Shown: positions 10,076 through 21,328, counted from the first letter of the stretch. The stretch is DNA of 64,000 nt from Pyropia haitanensis (GCA_008729055.1 SDUX01000007.1:5005409-5069408); one strand, 5' to 3'. Notes: generated by a model not told the origin, from the sequence alone. Translations and numbers: made by a program.

Positions 10076-11461
10076 TGGTGGACCCGCGTGAGCACTTGGC
10101 CGTCGACCGTGAGTTGACCCGCGTCCACACCCCCTCTAGGATTTGAACAGACCGCCCAGTACGTGTCCCTGGTCACCCTCAACCAGGTGGTTGGGAAGTA
10201 CGAGGCCGCCACCTTTGACATTCCCGTCCTGTTTGTCTGTGCCGTCGCCATGCACATCGACACCTCTGGTCCGCATGCCGTCGCGTGTCGTTACGCGTGG
10301 CGCACTCCCGCGTTCTTTTCGCGATTCTTCTTCTTCCTTCTCGATGATCGCCACGTTTGTATTCCCATTGTTGGAGACCATTTCCACGGTGACCGCGAAC
10401 GGACGGACACACCGCCGAGCCTCTCTTCAAACGCGCATCTTGACGCCGCCTCGCTCGTCGCAGGTTGGGCGCCCGCGCGGCGCGCGGGCGCTGGGGCGGC
10501 TTGCGTTGAGGAGGGGAGGCACGGCGTGCCGCTGACACCTCGCCTCATCCCCCCGCCTCCACCACCCTATCGCCACGCCCCGGGTGGGCGGCGCGGCGGT
10601 GGGGAGCGCAGGGCCGGCCGCTGGCCACCGCGGCGGCGGCCGCCACGGGGGGGTCCTCGTTTCGGTGCGCGCCGCCGCCACCGCTGCCGCCGCCACGTTG
10701 CGGCGCGCGCCCCACCCCAGCGCGTCGCGCCCCTCGCGGCCACCGCCGTGCCCCCCGCGCGGGCGCCGTCCGCAGGCGTGGCAGCGTGTACAGTGCGGTG
10801 GACGCGCTCCCGGGGTGGGAGGCCCGGTCGCTCTCTGCCGCGACGATCGACGGCGGCGGCGGCGGCGGCGGCGGTCGCGGCGGGGTCGCGGCCGCCGCCG
10901 GCCGCCGCCGCCCGTGTCGGCCGCCGCCGCCGGCGGCGCGCGCGTGCGGGCCGAGCCGCCGCCGTCGCCGCCGCCGCGGCGGCGGCGGCCGCCGGCAGCG
11001 CCAGCGTCCGCACGGTGCACCTTCCCCACTGGCCTCTACGGCCGCTCACGCCTACCACCCCCCCCGTTGGGCGCGTTGGTCCACAGCCCACCCCCCCCCC
11101 CCCCCCCCCCGCAGGCCGCCCGTCCTATACCCCTTTGCCCGCGGAGCTGACTTGCCCACTGCCTTGCCTCTGCCGCGACAGTCCACACGGTCGTGCCTCG
11201 TCTGCCCCCGTCGGCCGTGGCGGTCGCGGCGCCACCGCCGCCGCCGCGGCCGCCGGAACCGCCGCCTCCGCCACTGCCGCCATCCCAGCCGCCGCCGCCG
11301 CCGCCCGGCCGCCGCATCCGCCACAGCCGCGGCGGCGGTCTACGGTCGACGGCGTCGACCGCCGCGCACCGACGTGGCGGTGGCAGCGTCGGCGGCGGTA
11401 GCATCGGAAAGGGGAGAGGCGACGCGGTACCGACCGCCGCCGACCGCCGCCGCCACCGCCG

Positions 11462-11497
<36 letters not shown>

Positions 11498-12267
11498 CCC
11501 GCCGCATCCCGCGGCCGTGGCGGCCGTCTATGGCGGCGCGCCGTCGACCGCCCCGGCGGCCGCCGCGGCAGCGGCTGCGTCGGCGGCAGGGGCAGTGGGC
11601 AAGGAGGAGCACGCACGGCGGCAGCCGCCGCCGCTGCGCCCACCCTTGGCCTCCCAGCCGATGCCTGCAAGCAGGCGCCGCACGCCCCCCGCCAGGCGGC
11701 GCGGTCCGCCCGTCGTGCCGCGGCGGGTGGCGGCGGTGGCCACCGCCACGCGGCCGCACCTTGCCGCCCGCGTGGATTGCCGCCGCGGCCGCGACGGAAG
11801 CGCAGACGGGGAGGCGGCAGCGGCGGGCGGGACGCGCCGCGCCGCATCCACGGGGGGGAAGGGCGGCGCTGAGCCCCGCACACCCAAAAAAAAAAAAAAA
11901 CCAAACAACCAGGCCGGCAGGGTGGACGACACAAAGGGAGTCCCGCCCGCCCGTTCTTCCCCCGCCGCCGCCGCCGCCCTTGCCGACGGCGACGGCGACA
12001 GCTCGCAACGCGGGCGGTGGCGGCAGCGGCCAGGCCGCCAAGCGGTCAGCACTGGCGGTCGGCGGCGGCCACCGCGGAGCAGCGGGTGGGCGGCGGCGGC
12101 ACCCGCCAACGGCGCGCCACCAACGGCAGCGGCGGGGACGGCGGCGGGGCGGCGGCGGGCCCCGCGGGACGACCCGCCGGCCACGGGCGTCGTCGTCTGG
12201 CCGTCGCTGCCGCCGCTGCACCGGCCGCCGCCATACTGGCGGTGGCGGCGGCGACCCCCCCCCCCCC
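10076..12267. other. GC-rich region, mostly low complexity, one possible exon
   Basis: From about 10139 to 10290 the + strand encodes a natural-looking peptide (FEQTAQYVSLVTLNQ, then KYEAATFDIPVLFV) after a possible CTCTAG splice acceptor. I cannot name it. From about 10560 onward the DNA is Arg/Ala/Pro-coding in every frame with CCG runs and an A14 tract near 11887-11900; no gene is supported there. Confidence 0.45.
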
Positions 12268-13961
12268 TCACGGGCTCACCGCCATCGACGCGGCCGCCCC
12301 CCCGTTGCCCTGCTTGTCCTCACCGGCCGTGTCGACACTGTCGGCCCCGCCCGTCCCGTCCCGGCCGTCTGCCCCACCAGGCCCGCCATCCTTGTCGTCC
12401 CCGCCGTCCCCGCCGTCCCCATCGACGCCGCCCCCTTGGTCGACGCCGCCAGCCCCGTCCGCCGCGTCGGCCACGCCCACCGCGTCACCCGCGCCGCCCG
12501 CCGCGCCGGCCGCCGCCCCGTCCCCGCCAGCGTCGTCGTCGGCGGCGGCGGCGGGCGGGCGCCCCCCCCCCCCCCAAACCGCCGCGCGGCCGCCCCCTTG
12601 ACGTACCGGTCCCACATCACAATCGCCGACGCGGCGGCAACGTTGTAGCTCGCCACCCCCCCCCCCCCCACCGCCGGCAGCGCCACGTGGTACCGGCACC
12701 GCCGCACAAACGCCGGCGGCAGCCCGTCGCCCGCCTCGGAGCCGAGCACGTACACCGCCCGGGGCGGGTGGCGAAACGCCGCGAGCGGCGTGCCGCCCAT
12801 CTCGACGGCCACCCACGGCGCGCCGTGCGGCGCCGCCGCCGCAAACGCCGAGATGCTCGCAAAGCCGAGCAGCGGCAGGTGGCCGGCGAGCGTGTGCGCG
12901 CGGCCGTCGCGGCGTGGCGCGTAGCGGGCGCCAATGGTAAAGGTGTAGGCGGCGCCGAGGCTCGCCGCCGTCCGGTGGAGCGTCCCGTGGTTGGCCTCGA
13001 CGCCGCCGCGGAGGATGCCAATGGCAAACCAGCTCGGGGGGGGGGGGGGGGGGGCGCCGCCCCGCCGGGCGGGCCCGCCGCCCGCCCGTCCCCGGCGGGC
13101 GCCCCCGGCCGGTCCCGCCGCGACCGGTACCGCCGGGCGGTGCCCACGTGCAGGGCGGCGCGGTCGAGCTCGCCCGCCGCCGCCGCGCCTGCCGCCCGCG
13201 GCGTCGGCAGCGTCGACGACGGTAACAGCGGCGTCGTTGCCGTTGCCGTCGTCGTCGTCGTCGTCGATGGCGGCGGTGGCGGTGGCGGCAGCGTATCCGT
13301 CGCCCCCCGGATGGCACTGTGGACGACCGCCCAGTCCCCCCGCACCAGCCGCACGTCGACGGGCGCGGCCGGCGGGCGCGGGACGACGACGACGGTCGTC
13401 GGGGTGAGCGCCTCAAAGCGGCCCGACACGACATTGTACACCTCGGCAATGGGTGGCGGCGGCGGCGGGCCGGGGGGGGGGGGGCGCCACCCCCCGCCGC
13501 CGCCCCGCCACCGCCGTCGTCAGCGGCGGTGGTGGTGTGCGCGGCCGCCACCGCCGCTGCCGCGGCCGCCGCCAGCGCGGGGCCACCCACCCACAGACAC
13601 TCCCCACCACCGCCACCACCACCGCCGCCACCACCACCACCGCCACCACCACCACCACCACCACCACCACCACCCCCACCGCCGCCGCCACCACCACCAC
13701 CGCCGCAGTCACTGCCCGCCGCCGCCACCCCCCCAGTCACGGCCGACACGTGAATAGTACGCACCACGTCGGCGGCGGCGGCGGTGGCGGCCGGCGGCAC
13801 CGGCGGCGGCACGCCCGCCCCCGCCGCCGCCACCACCGCCGCCGACCCGTACCGCGCGCGGTCGGCCGAGTAGTAGGCACGGAGCGGGATGGCCGCCGCG
13901 TCGGTCGACGGGTGCTTGGGGGGGGGGGGGGGGGGTGCGTACGCCCCGCGGTGGGTGCCAT
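12268..13961 (-). CDS. SpoU/TrmH-family RNA 2'-O-ribose methyltransferase, frame broken by homopolymers
   Basis: The SpoU fold is clear at 13034 to about 12600. It shows SWFAIGILRGGVEANHGTLH, then GAAYTFTIGARY (the N-terminal part of the family, with a TLHRTA block), AVYVLGSEAGDGLP (motif 2) and SYNVAAASAIVMWDRY (motif 3). Together these form the trefoil-knot S-adenosylmethionine site of enzymes that methylate ribose in tRNA or rRNA. Motif 2 normally reads NEG; here it is SEAGDG, an unusual change. The first ATG upstream is at 13961 (MAPTAGRT). Between it and the domain the coding frame changes at C/G tracts near 13920-13935 and at a 19-base G tract (13036-13054). The N-terminal half contains natural-looking segments (LRAYYSADRARYG, EVYNVVSGRFEALTP) that I do not recognise. 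The tail after the domain is Gly/Asp- or Ala/Arg-rich depending on frame. Domain certain, boundaries not. Confidence 0.75.
13605..13710 (+). repeat. (CCA/CCG)n microsatellite
   Basis: CCACCACCGCC-type triplets run for over 100 bases. On the minus strand they encode a poly-Gly block in the N-terminal part of the SpoU protein. Confidence 0.75.
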
Positions 13962-14303
13962 GGCGTGCGCGACAATGGCCGCCGCGGGGAGGGCAGGGGG
14001 GGGGGGGGGGGGGGGTACCGCGCCCCGCGGGGGGGGGGGGGGTGGGAGCGCCGCCGGCCGCTGGCGGCCGCCGCCCGCAGGCCGTCGCGCCGCGGCGCGC
14101 GGCACGCGGCGCCGCCGGCTTTGATCCGCCGCGCCGCCGCCGCCGCCGCCGCCGAGGCGGCGGGCCGCGGCGGACGCCGTTCCCCCCCCCCCCCACGGCG
14201 CGGCGGCGGCGCGTCCGTCCCCCCCCCTCCCCCTCTTCCGGCACCCCCCCCCCCCTCCCCCCCCCCCCCAACCAACGAATTCCCCCCCCCCCCCCAACCA
14301 ACA
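13962..14303. other. Divergent promoter region between SpoU gene and DCAF4-like gene
   Basis: About 340 bases with several long G tracts (near 13997-14012 and 14030-14042) and C tracts. No gene seen. It separates the presumed ATG of each divergent gene, so it probably carries both promoters. Confidence 0.45.
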
Positions 14304-14387
14304 ATGCCCCCCCCCCCCAACCAACCATACCCCCCCCCCCCAACCAACCATACCCCCCCCCCCCCAACCAACGGTCCCCCCCCCCCC
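14243..14387 (+). repeat. C-tract/AACCAAC tandem repeat
   Basis: Five AACCAAC blocks (14270, 14296, 14319, 14342, 14366) are spaced 23-26 bases apart by runs of 10-15 C. This gives a strand-asymmetric array with strong potential for i-motif (C strand) and G-quadruplex (G strand). It overlaps the start region of the DCAF4-like gene, where it encodes Pro-rich repeats. Confidence 0.85.
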
Positions 14388-14871
14388 GTCCCCCACATCC
14401 GCGGCTTCCACTACGACCCCACCCGCCGCCGCTACTTCCGCGTCGGCCACTGCGCCACGCCCGGCGCGGCGGCGGCGGCCGCCGCCGCGGCGGCGCGGCC
14501 ACCCCCCCCCCCAACCCCTGTCCCGCCCCCGCCGCCGCCGCCGCCGCCGCCGCCGCGTGCCGCGACCGCCGCGGCCGCCGCGACCGCCGGCACCGGCGGC
14601 GGCGGCGGCGGCGGCGGCGGCCGCGCCCGCGGGCCGCCGCCGCTGCTGCCGGCGCTCCTCGCCGCCCGCGAGCGCACCGGCGGGCCGACCGTGCCGTGCC
14701 GGCCGCGGCGGCAGCCGGCACCACGCAGGCGGGTTCCCCCCCCCCCCCGCCCCCCCCCCCCCCCCGCCGCCGCCACACCACCACCACCACCACCACCACC
14801 GCCAGCGACAGCGGCGACCGCGGCGACCGCGGCGGCCGCCGCCGCCGCCGCCGCCATCAGCGCAGGGCACG

Positions 14872-14911
<40 letters not shown>

Positions 14912-15668
14912 GCGGGTGCGCCGCCCCGCGCCACGCGGTCGGCTGCGCGGCGCCGCTGGAATGGCGGGTGGGCCTCTGCGCGGCGGCGGCGGTGGCGGCG
15001 CTGCCGGCCGCCGCGACTGCGGTGCTACCCCCTGCGGGTGGTGGTTGGTGGGGGGGGGGGTGGGGGGTGGGTGGGCGGCTGCCGGCAGCGGCGGCGGCGG
15101 TGGTGGTGGTGGTGGCGGCGGCGGTGGTGGCCGCCCGCTGGGCGTGGCCGTCACGTGTGGCGCGGTGGTGGGCGTTGCCGCCGACGGGGCGGTGGCGGTG
15201 GCGGCGGCGCCGCCGCCGCCGGCGGCGGGGCGGGCGGCGGTGGCGGCGGCGCCGGCGGCGGCGGCGGCGCGCATCGCGCTGACCGCCGCGGACGTGCCGC
15301 CGGTGCGGGTGGCGGCGGCGGCGGCGGCGGGCGGCGCCGCCGCGCCGGGGGGGGTTCCCGTGCGGCTGGTCGTGGCGGTGTGGGGGGGGGCGCCGCGCGT
15401 GACGCGGCTGGCGGTGCGGGACGTGTGGCCGGGGGGGGGGGGGGGGGGGGGGGAGGGGGGGGGGTGCACCGTGCCGGGCCGCCGGGGTCCCCCGTTTTGT
15501 GTCGCCGCCGCGCCGCCACGCGGCGACGGCGGCGGCGGCGGCGGCGGCGGCGGTGGCGTTGTCGCCGCCGGCTTTGAGGCGGGCGTCGCGGTCGTGTGGG
15601 ACGTGGCCGCCGCCGCCGCGTCGTGGCGGCCGCTCCGCCACGGCGGGTCGGTGCTGTGCGTCGCGGCG

Positions 15669-15711
<43 letters not shown>

Positions 15712-16334
15712 TGGCGCTGCCGCTGCTGGCGGGCACCCGCGGCGGGCTGCTCGTCGGGTGGGACCGCCGCTCGCCGGCGGCGGTGCCGCTGCTGCGTGCG
15801 GGGGGGGGGGGGGCCGCCGCCGCCGGTGCCGCCGCGCCGCTGGTGGCGCTCGCCGCGGACGGCGGGTGGGGGGTGACGACCGCCGACGCGGCGGGCGGGG
15901 TGGCGGCGTGGGACGTCCGCGCCGCGGGCGGCGTCGGTGGCGGCGGCGGCGGCGGCGGCGGCCAGTGGCCGCCGCCGCCGCCGCCACTGGTGCGCTACAC
16001 GGGCCTCGCGGCGGGCGGCGGCGGCAGCGGCGGCGGCGGCGGCGGCGGCGTGGCGGTTGGCGGCGGCCTCGTCGCGGCCGCCGCCGCCGACGCTGCGGGG
16101 GTGGTGCTGTGGGACGCTGCCGCGGGCGGCGCGCCGGTGGCGGTCCGGCGGCTGCCCGCCGCCGCGGCGGCCGCCGCGACGGCTTGGGGGGGGGGGGGGG
16201 GGGGTGGCCTACGGCTGGCCGTGTGGGACGACCCGCCGCCGTGCCGGGGGGGGGGGGGGGGGGGGGTGCGCCTGCTCGCCACCAATGGGGTGGGCGTGTG
16301 GGCGTGGGGGGGGGGGGGGGAGGGGGGGGGGTAG
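14304..16334 (+). CDS. DCAF4/WDR21-like WD40 protein with extreme poly-Gly loops
   Basis: The frame from the only in-frame ATG (14304) to the TAG at 16332-16334 gives 676 residues. Near the start, IRGFHYDPTRRRYFRV matches the GFYYD...RYFR signature that precedes the propeller in DCAF4/WDR21 proteins, substrate receptors of CUL4-DDB1 ubiquitin ligases. WD40 blade ends follow: VAVVWDVA, LVGWDRRS, VAAWDVRA, VVLWDAAA, LRLAVWDD. The loops are expanded to poly-Gly, poly-Ala and poly-Pro, encoded by GGC repeats and long G tracts (for example 15430-15450, 16186-16204, 16249-16266). Any of these may hide indels, so the length is approximate. The presumed start lies inside the C-tract repeat; a start in an upstream exon is possible. 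Confidence 0.7.
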
Positions 16335-17282
16335 CCGCCGCGCCGCCGCGCCGCCGCCGCGCCCCGCCCGCGCCCGTGCCGGGCGGGGGCGGCGGGGGCG
16401 GGGGGCGCCGCCACCGCCAGCCGGCCCCGCCCGGCCGCGCGCCGGCGGTCCCGGCTGCCGCCGCCGCCGCCGCCGCCGCGGCGCGCCGCGGTCCGTGGCG
16501 GCCGCGCCGGCGGGCGGCGGCCGCGCGCCAGTGACGGCGGGCGGCCGCGTCGGGCCCGCCGGTGCGGCCGCCGCCGCCGCCGCCGCCGCCGCCGTCGCCG
16601 CCGCCGCTGCCGCCGCCGCACCGCCGTGGCGGCGGTGGCGCCACCGCCGCTCTGCTGCCGGCGGCGGCGGGTGCCCCCCCCGCGGCGCCTGTGCTGCCAG
16701 CCGCGGCGGCCGTTGCCGCCGCCGCGGCCCCGCCCGCCCGCCCGCCCGCCCGCCCGCCCGCCCGCACCCACGGCTCCCGTTGCCACGTCGCGGGCGGTGC
16801 CGCCGCGGTTGGCGGGCGGCCGCTGGCGTTGCGGTCGCGCGCCACACGGCGCGCCACAGGCGGCGCGCCCGGCCGGCGCGGCCACGTCCCGCCGACGCGG
16901 TCGCGACGGGGCGGCGCCGCCGGCGGCGGGCCGCCGCGCCCGCCACTGGCGGCGGGCGGCAGCGCCGCGGGCCAGCGGCCGCCGCTGCCGCGACGACGGG
17001 ATGTGCCAGCCGCGGCCGCGGCGGGCCGCCGACGACCGCCGCGGTTGACCGTCTGGTTTGGCCGTGTCCCTTGAGCGCCGCCCCGCTGTGTCGGCCGCCA
17101 GGGTCGTCCGTCTTGGTCCCCCACCGCTCGGTGCTGCTGTCGCCGCTCGTGGTCGTCCGCCACTGTCACCACCACTGGACGCTGCTGCCGCCTGCTACTG
17201 CTGCCGCTTGCCGCTGCTGCCGCCTGCTGCTGCTGCCGCTTGCCGCTGCTGCCACTTGCTGCTGCTGCTGTTCCCGGCACCC

Positions 17283-17410
<128 letters not shown>

Positions 17411-18525
17411 GCCACTGTGGCCGCCCGTGGCGGCTGCCGGGGTGCGCGGCTGGGCGTGCGCCGTGGACGGCGATGGGCACAGGGGGGTGACAGGGTCCCC
17501 CCAACCCACGCGCCGGTGCGCCTGCCCGCTCTGCCTGGCGCCCGCTCGGCGGCTACCCCCGCCGGGGGGGGGGCCTCTGCCCTGTCTGCCCTGCCACGAC
17601 CACCGTGACCACCCCCGCCACGGCCACCGCGGCCACGGCCACCGCCACCCCCACCGTCGCCACGGCCACAGTCATGGCCACGCCCTCCTCCGCTTCCTTT
17701 GGGGGAACAACATTCCAGGTTGGAGCGCGTGGTGGCGCTTTGGCTGGTCCCTCGTCTGCAGAGAGGACCCGCGGTGGAATACGAAAGACGCTGGAGCGTC
17801 AGGGTATTATAGAAATTTCACATGCTATAAAGTGAATAACGTACTTGAATCACTCTTTGCGACGACAAGTACTGCGGGTTCCGAAGGCAACGTCAACTCC
17901 GTCAGCAGTGTTCAAGAAATCTCGAGATCCCGTGCCTCTCGCAGCCCATCCCCGCCCCCCCCCATGGTGCGCGTCCTGGCTTGACATCTTGCGCTGCGCA
18001 AGCCGCGGACGCGTCAGCAGTCACGCGCGTGGGCTGCCGACTAGATTGACGGCTCCTCCGCCGCGCCAACAACCTCCTTCTGGCCTGTGGATGCGCCCTC
18101 GGGGGGGGGTTTGGTGGATGATGATCCCCCTCCTTGCAAACACCGTGCAGGCAAGGACGAGGCGGAAGAAAAAACGAACGCCGGCGCGCCGGCCGCGGGG
18201 CGACGACCGCTGGTCTGGTCGGCCGGCACCCCCCTGCGCCAGAGGGGTGTGCGGCCGGGGCCGACCGGGGCGCGGACGGGGGAGGGAGGGACGAGACGCT
18301 GTGGGGACCGAGGCAATGCATACCCCCCCTTGCCGACTCTATTGACGCTGCTGCGCACGCACGTTGCGGGCCGTGTGTCGCCGCGCGGTGGACGGCAGCC
18401 GGCCCACGGCGGTCCTCGTCCCCCCTCCGCCGCGTCTCTGCTGCGACCCTGCGCTGCTGCTCTCTGCTGTGGGCTGCCCTCCCCTCCCTGCTCCTGCCTC
18501 CCTTCCGCCACCCTCCCCGCACGCC

Positions 18526-18587
18526 GTGCCATCCCTTCTCCCATCGTCGCAGGCCGTGCCATCCCTTTTCCCATCGTCGCAAGCCGC
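18526..18587 (+). repeat. 30-base tandem duplication in the Argonaute leader
   Basis: GTGCCATCCCTTCTCCCATC plus GTCGCAGGCC occurs twice in tandem with two substitutions, about 100 bases before the ATG. The unit contains a pyrimidine tract followed by CAG, so it may carry splice-acceptor or promoter function. Confidence 0.6.
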
Positions 18588-18679
18588 ACCTCCTCCCTGC
18601 GGCGCACGCCTGTACCCCCCCCGGGCGGGGCGGGGCGGACGGCCGACGCCGCGGTCGGCCTCCCCCCCCGGTCCGCACC

Positions 18680-21328
18680 ATGGATGAGGTGGAGGTGCAG
18701 GGCGCGCCCGCGGGCGCGGCGGGCGGCGGGGGCGGCGTGCAGCCGCCGGCGGTGGAGAGGATCAAGCTGGCGCCCCACCCCGGGCTGGGCACGAGCGGCG
18801 TCAAGCAGATGGTGCAGGTTAACCTGTTTGGAATGACCGCCAACCTGCCGCCCGAGGTGCGCCACTACGACGTGGACCTGTCCAAGATTCACCCGCACGA
18901 CCCGGCCGACGCGGAAGCGGCGGCGGTGGCGGCGCGGGTGGCGGCGCGGGAGCTCGGGGAGAAGGTGTCGCGCAAGGCGATCACGGCACTGGAGCAGCGG
19001 CTGAATAAGCTGATGGCGTATGACGGGCGCAAGAACGTCTATGCGATTGACCTGGGCATCACCGAGCCGCAGACGTTTGAGCTGGACGTGTATGCGGACA
19101 AGATCAAGTGCGTCATCAAGGACGTGGGCAGCGTGGACACCAGCGCCATGACCAAGTACTTCCAGCAGCACATTGACGAGGTGCCCACCGCCGTCTTGTC
19201 CTTTTTGGATATTGTGCTGCACACCAAGCCGGCCAAGACTTTTGTGCACGTTGGCCACAGCTTTTACTCTGAGGACCAAAAGATGCTGCTGGGGAACGGT
19301 GCGGAGGGGTGGAAGGGGTTCTACCACGCCATCAAGCCGTTGGCACGCGGCATGACCCTCGCGTTGGACCACAAGGTCACTGGTTTCTGGAGTTCCATCC
19401 CGCTTCTTGACCTGGCCCGCCAAGTTCCTGGGGTCTTGCAGGGCAGCGATCGAAGCATGACGGACCGGGCGCGGGCGATCCTGTCCCAGCTCATCAAGGG
19501 CGTGCGGGTCTTCCAAACAAACCGCCCAGAGCGTGAGGGTGGCACGGGCCGGAAGGTGGTGGCTATCTCCAGCTACTCGGCCGCGGAACTGGTCTTTCAG
19601 GAAACTGGCGGCCAGTCCGTGTCGGTGGCGGACTACTTTGCGCGCACCTACAAGCAGCTCGAGTTCCCGGGCTTCCCTTGTGTCCAGGTGGGCTCCAAGA
19701 AGCGGCCCGTCTATCTGCCGCTGGAGGTGGTGAAGATTGCACCCAACCAATGCCGTCACCAACTGGACGACCATCAACTGGCAAAGATCAAGGATATGGC
19801 CTGCACCAAGCCCGACCTTCGCTTTGCATCCATTGACCGCATGCGGAAACTAGCGGCGTACGACACCGACGAGTACCTGAAGGAGTTTGGTCTGTCGGTG
19901 GAGGACAAGGTCTTGCAGACCCCCGGACGCACGCTCTCGCCGCCGACGCTCATCTTCAACCACGCGCAGCGGTTTGTGCCAACGGATGGCCGTTGGAACA
20001 TGCGGGATAAGGTGTACTACCAGCCGGGCAAGATCCTCCATTATTGGGGCGTGTTGATTTTGGAAGACTCGCACGGCCGTGTGTCGCGCGGCGGCTCTGC
20101 CCAGTCCTTTCTTGGCTCGTTTATCGCAGGCCTGGAAAAATTGTCCCTCAAGACCGGCCTTGCCATCTCCAACACTCGCCCACTGGTGGTGATCAAGAGT
20201 AAGTCTGATGTGGCGGAAGGCATGCGGGAGGTCAAGCGCATTGTCGACGACGACGCGCACAACCATGGGCAGCCGGGCTGCCAGCTCATCCTGGTCATCA
20301 AGCCCGCCAACGAGACGTCCGATTACCGGGAGATTAAGTTCCAGTCGGACAGCGTCCTGGGGTGCCCGAGTCAGTGCGTGCTGGCCCAGCACCTGGCGCA
20401 GTCCAAACTCACGTACCTCGCGAACTTGGGACTGAAAATCAACTGCAAGCTTGGTGGCGGCAACGTCACCCTGACGCAGCCGTCGCTGGACCGGCTCAAG
20501 GCCCGTAAGACGCTCATGATCATGGGGCTGGACCTGTCGCTGGAGTCCAAGTCCATCACGCGCACCACCGACGCGGTAGCTGCGCTTGTCGGTACGCTCA
20601 ACCACCAGTTCACGCAGTACGCGTCGGCGTACCGCTTCCAGCCTTCCACGTGTGATCACGTTCGGGATCTCCAGCAGCTTGCGGAGGAGGTGTTTCGTTC
20701 CTTCTTCCACCGGTGGCAGAAGCTCCCCGACGCGTTGCTCGTGTACCGGGATGGCGTGGCGGATTCCCAGTTCAAGAACGTGCTGGATCTGGAGGTGAAC
20801 ATGCTGCATGAGGCGTACCAGAAGGTCCTTCCCGGCCCTTCGCCCGAAATTACCTTTGTCGTTCTCCAGAAGCGCCACCGCACGCGCTTCATGCCGGTGG
20901 ACCGGCGTCACGGGGACCCAAAGCTGGGCAATTGCAAGCCGGGGCTGTGTGTGGACGAGAGGATCACCCAGCCACACCAGTTTGAGTTTTACCTGCAGAG
21001 CCATACGGCGCTGCAGGGCACTACCCGTCCCGTGCGCGTCGTGACGCTGCTCGACGAGCTGGGGCTCACCGCGGATGAACTGCAGGAGATCACGCACGCA
21101 TTGTGCTACGTCAACGCGCGGTGCACGGTGTCTACCTCTGTCGTGGCGCCCACTGCCTACTCGGCGCTGGTGGCCGAGCGCGGTCGCGTCATGCGCGCCG
21201 GGGGGCTCGGGGAGGTATCGGATGACGGGGCGTCAAGTGTCGCTGGCGGCGGTGCCCCGTCGGTGGTCTCGGTGAACAATGACATCAAGCTGTCGGACCA
21301 TCTCAAGGACACGCTCTATTTCATGTGA
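18680..21328 (+). CDS. AGO: Argonaute
   Basis: An intronless 882-residue Argonaute, the small-RNA-guided effector of RNA silencing. In order: N domain; linker 1 (SFLDIVLHTKPAKTFVHVG, KGFYHAIKPLARGM); PAZ (VSVADYFARTYKQLEFPGFP, then VYLPLEVVKIAPNQ, about residues 290-390); MID (CQLILVIKPANET, SDSVLGCPSQCVLAQHL); PIWI. Catalytic Asp618 (IMGLDLS), Asp691 (VYRDG) and His775 (QSHTALQGTTRP) are present. The glutamate finger position aligns with Asp659 (TCDHVRDL) in place of the usual Glu. The C-terminus LKDTLYFM fits the buried Argonaute tail. ATG 18680 is chosen because family similarity begins shortly after it and the upstream part is low complexity. In-frame upstream reading exists but has no supporting motif. 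Confidence 0.97.
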   Translation: MDEVEVQGAPAGAAGGGGGVQPPAVERIKLAPHPGLGTSGVKQMVQVNLFGMTANLPPEVRHYDVDLSKIHPHDPADAEAAAVAARVAARELGEKVSRKAITALEQRLNKLMAYDGRKNVYAIDLGITEPQTFELDVYADKIKCVIKDVGSVDTSAMTKYFQQHIDEVPTAVLSFLDIVLHTKPAKTFVHVGHSFYSEDQKMLLGNGAEGWKGFYHAIKPLARGMTLALDHKVTGFWSSIPLLDLARQVPGVLQGSDRSMTDRARAILSQLIKGVRVFQTNRPEREGGTGRKVVAISSYSAAELVFQETGGQSVSVADYFARTYKQLEFPGFPCVQVGSKKRPVYLPLEVVKIAPNQCRHQLDDHQLAKIKDMACTKPDLRFASIDRMRKLAAYDTDEYLKEFGLSVEDKVLQTPGRTLSPPTLIFNHAQRFVPTDGRWNMRDKVYYQPGKILHYWGVLILEDSHGRVSRGGSAQSFLGSFIAGLEKLSLKTGLAISNTRPLVVIKSKSDVAEGMREVKRIVDDDAHNHGQPGCQLILVIKPANETSDYREIKFQSDSVLGCPSQCVLAQHLAQSKLTYLANLGLKINCKLGGGNVTLTQPSLDRLKARKTLMIMGLDLSLESKSITRTTDAVAALVGTLNHQFTQYASAYRFQPSTCDHVRDLQQLAEEVFRSFFHRWQKLPDALLVYRDGVADSQFKNVLDLEVNMLHEAYQKVLPGPSPEITFVVLQKRHRTRFMPVDRRHGDPKLGNCKPGLCVDERITQPHQFEFYLQSHTALQGTTRPVRVVTLLDELGLTADELQEITHALCYVNARCTVSTSVVAPTAYSALVAERGRVMRAGGLGEVSDDGASSVAGGGAPSVVSVNNDIKLSDHLKDTLYFM

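Noticed and set aside
10094..10138. 31-base intron (GTGAGT...CTCTAG) after the transposon
   Set aside because: Too short for a spliceosomal intron. The acceptor may be real but this donor is probably chance.
10430..12260. Long Arg/Ala-rich frames on both strands
   Set aside because: Same cause: CCG-rich low complexity and no recognisable domain.
18134..18679. In-frame N-terminal extension of Argonaute
   Set aside because: Open but low complexity, crosses a tandem duplication, and similarity to Argonaute starts after ATG 18680.
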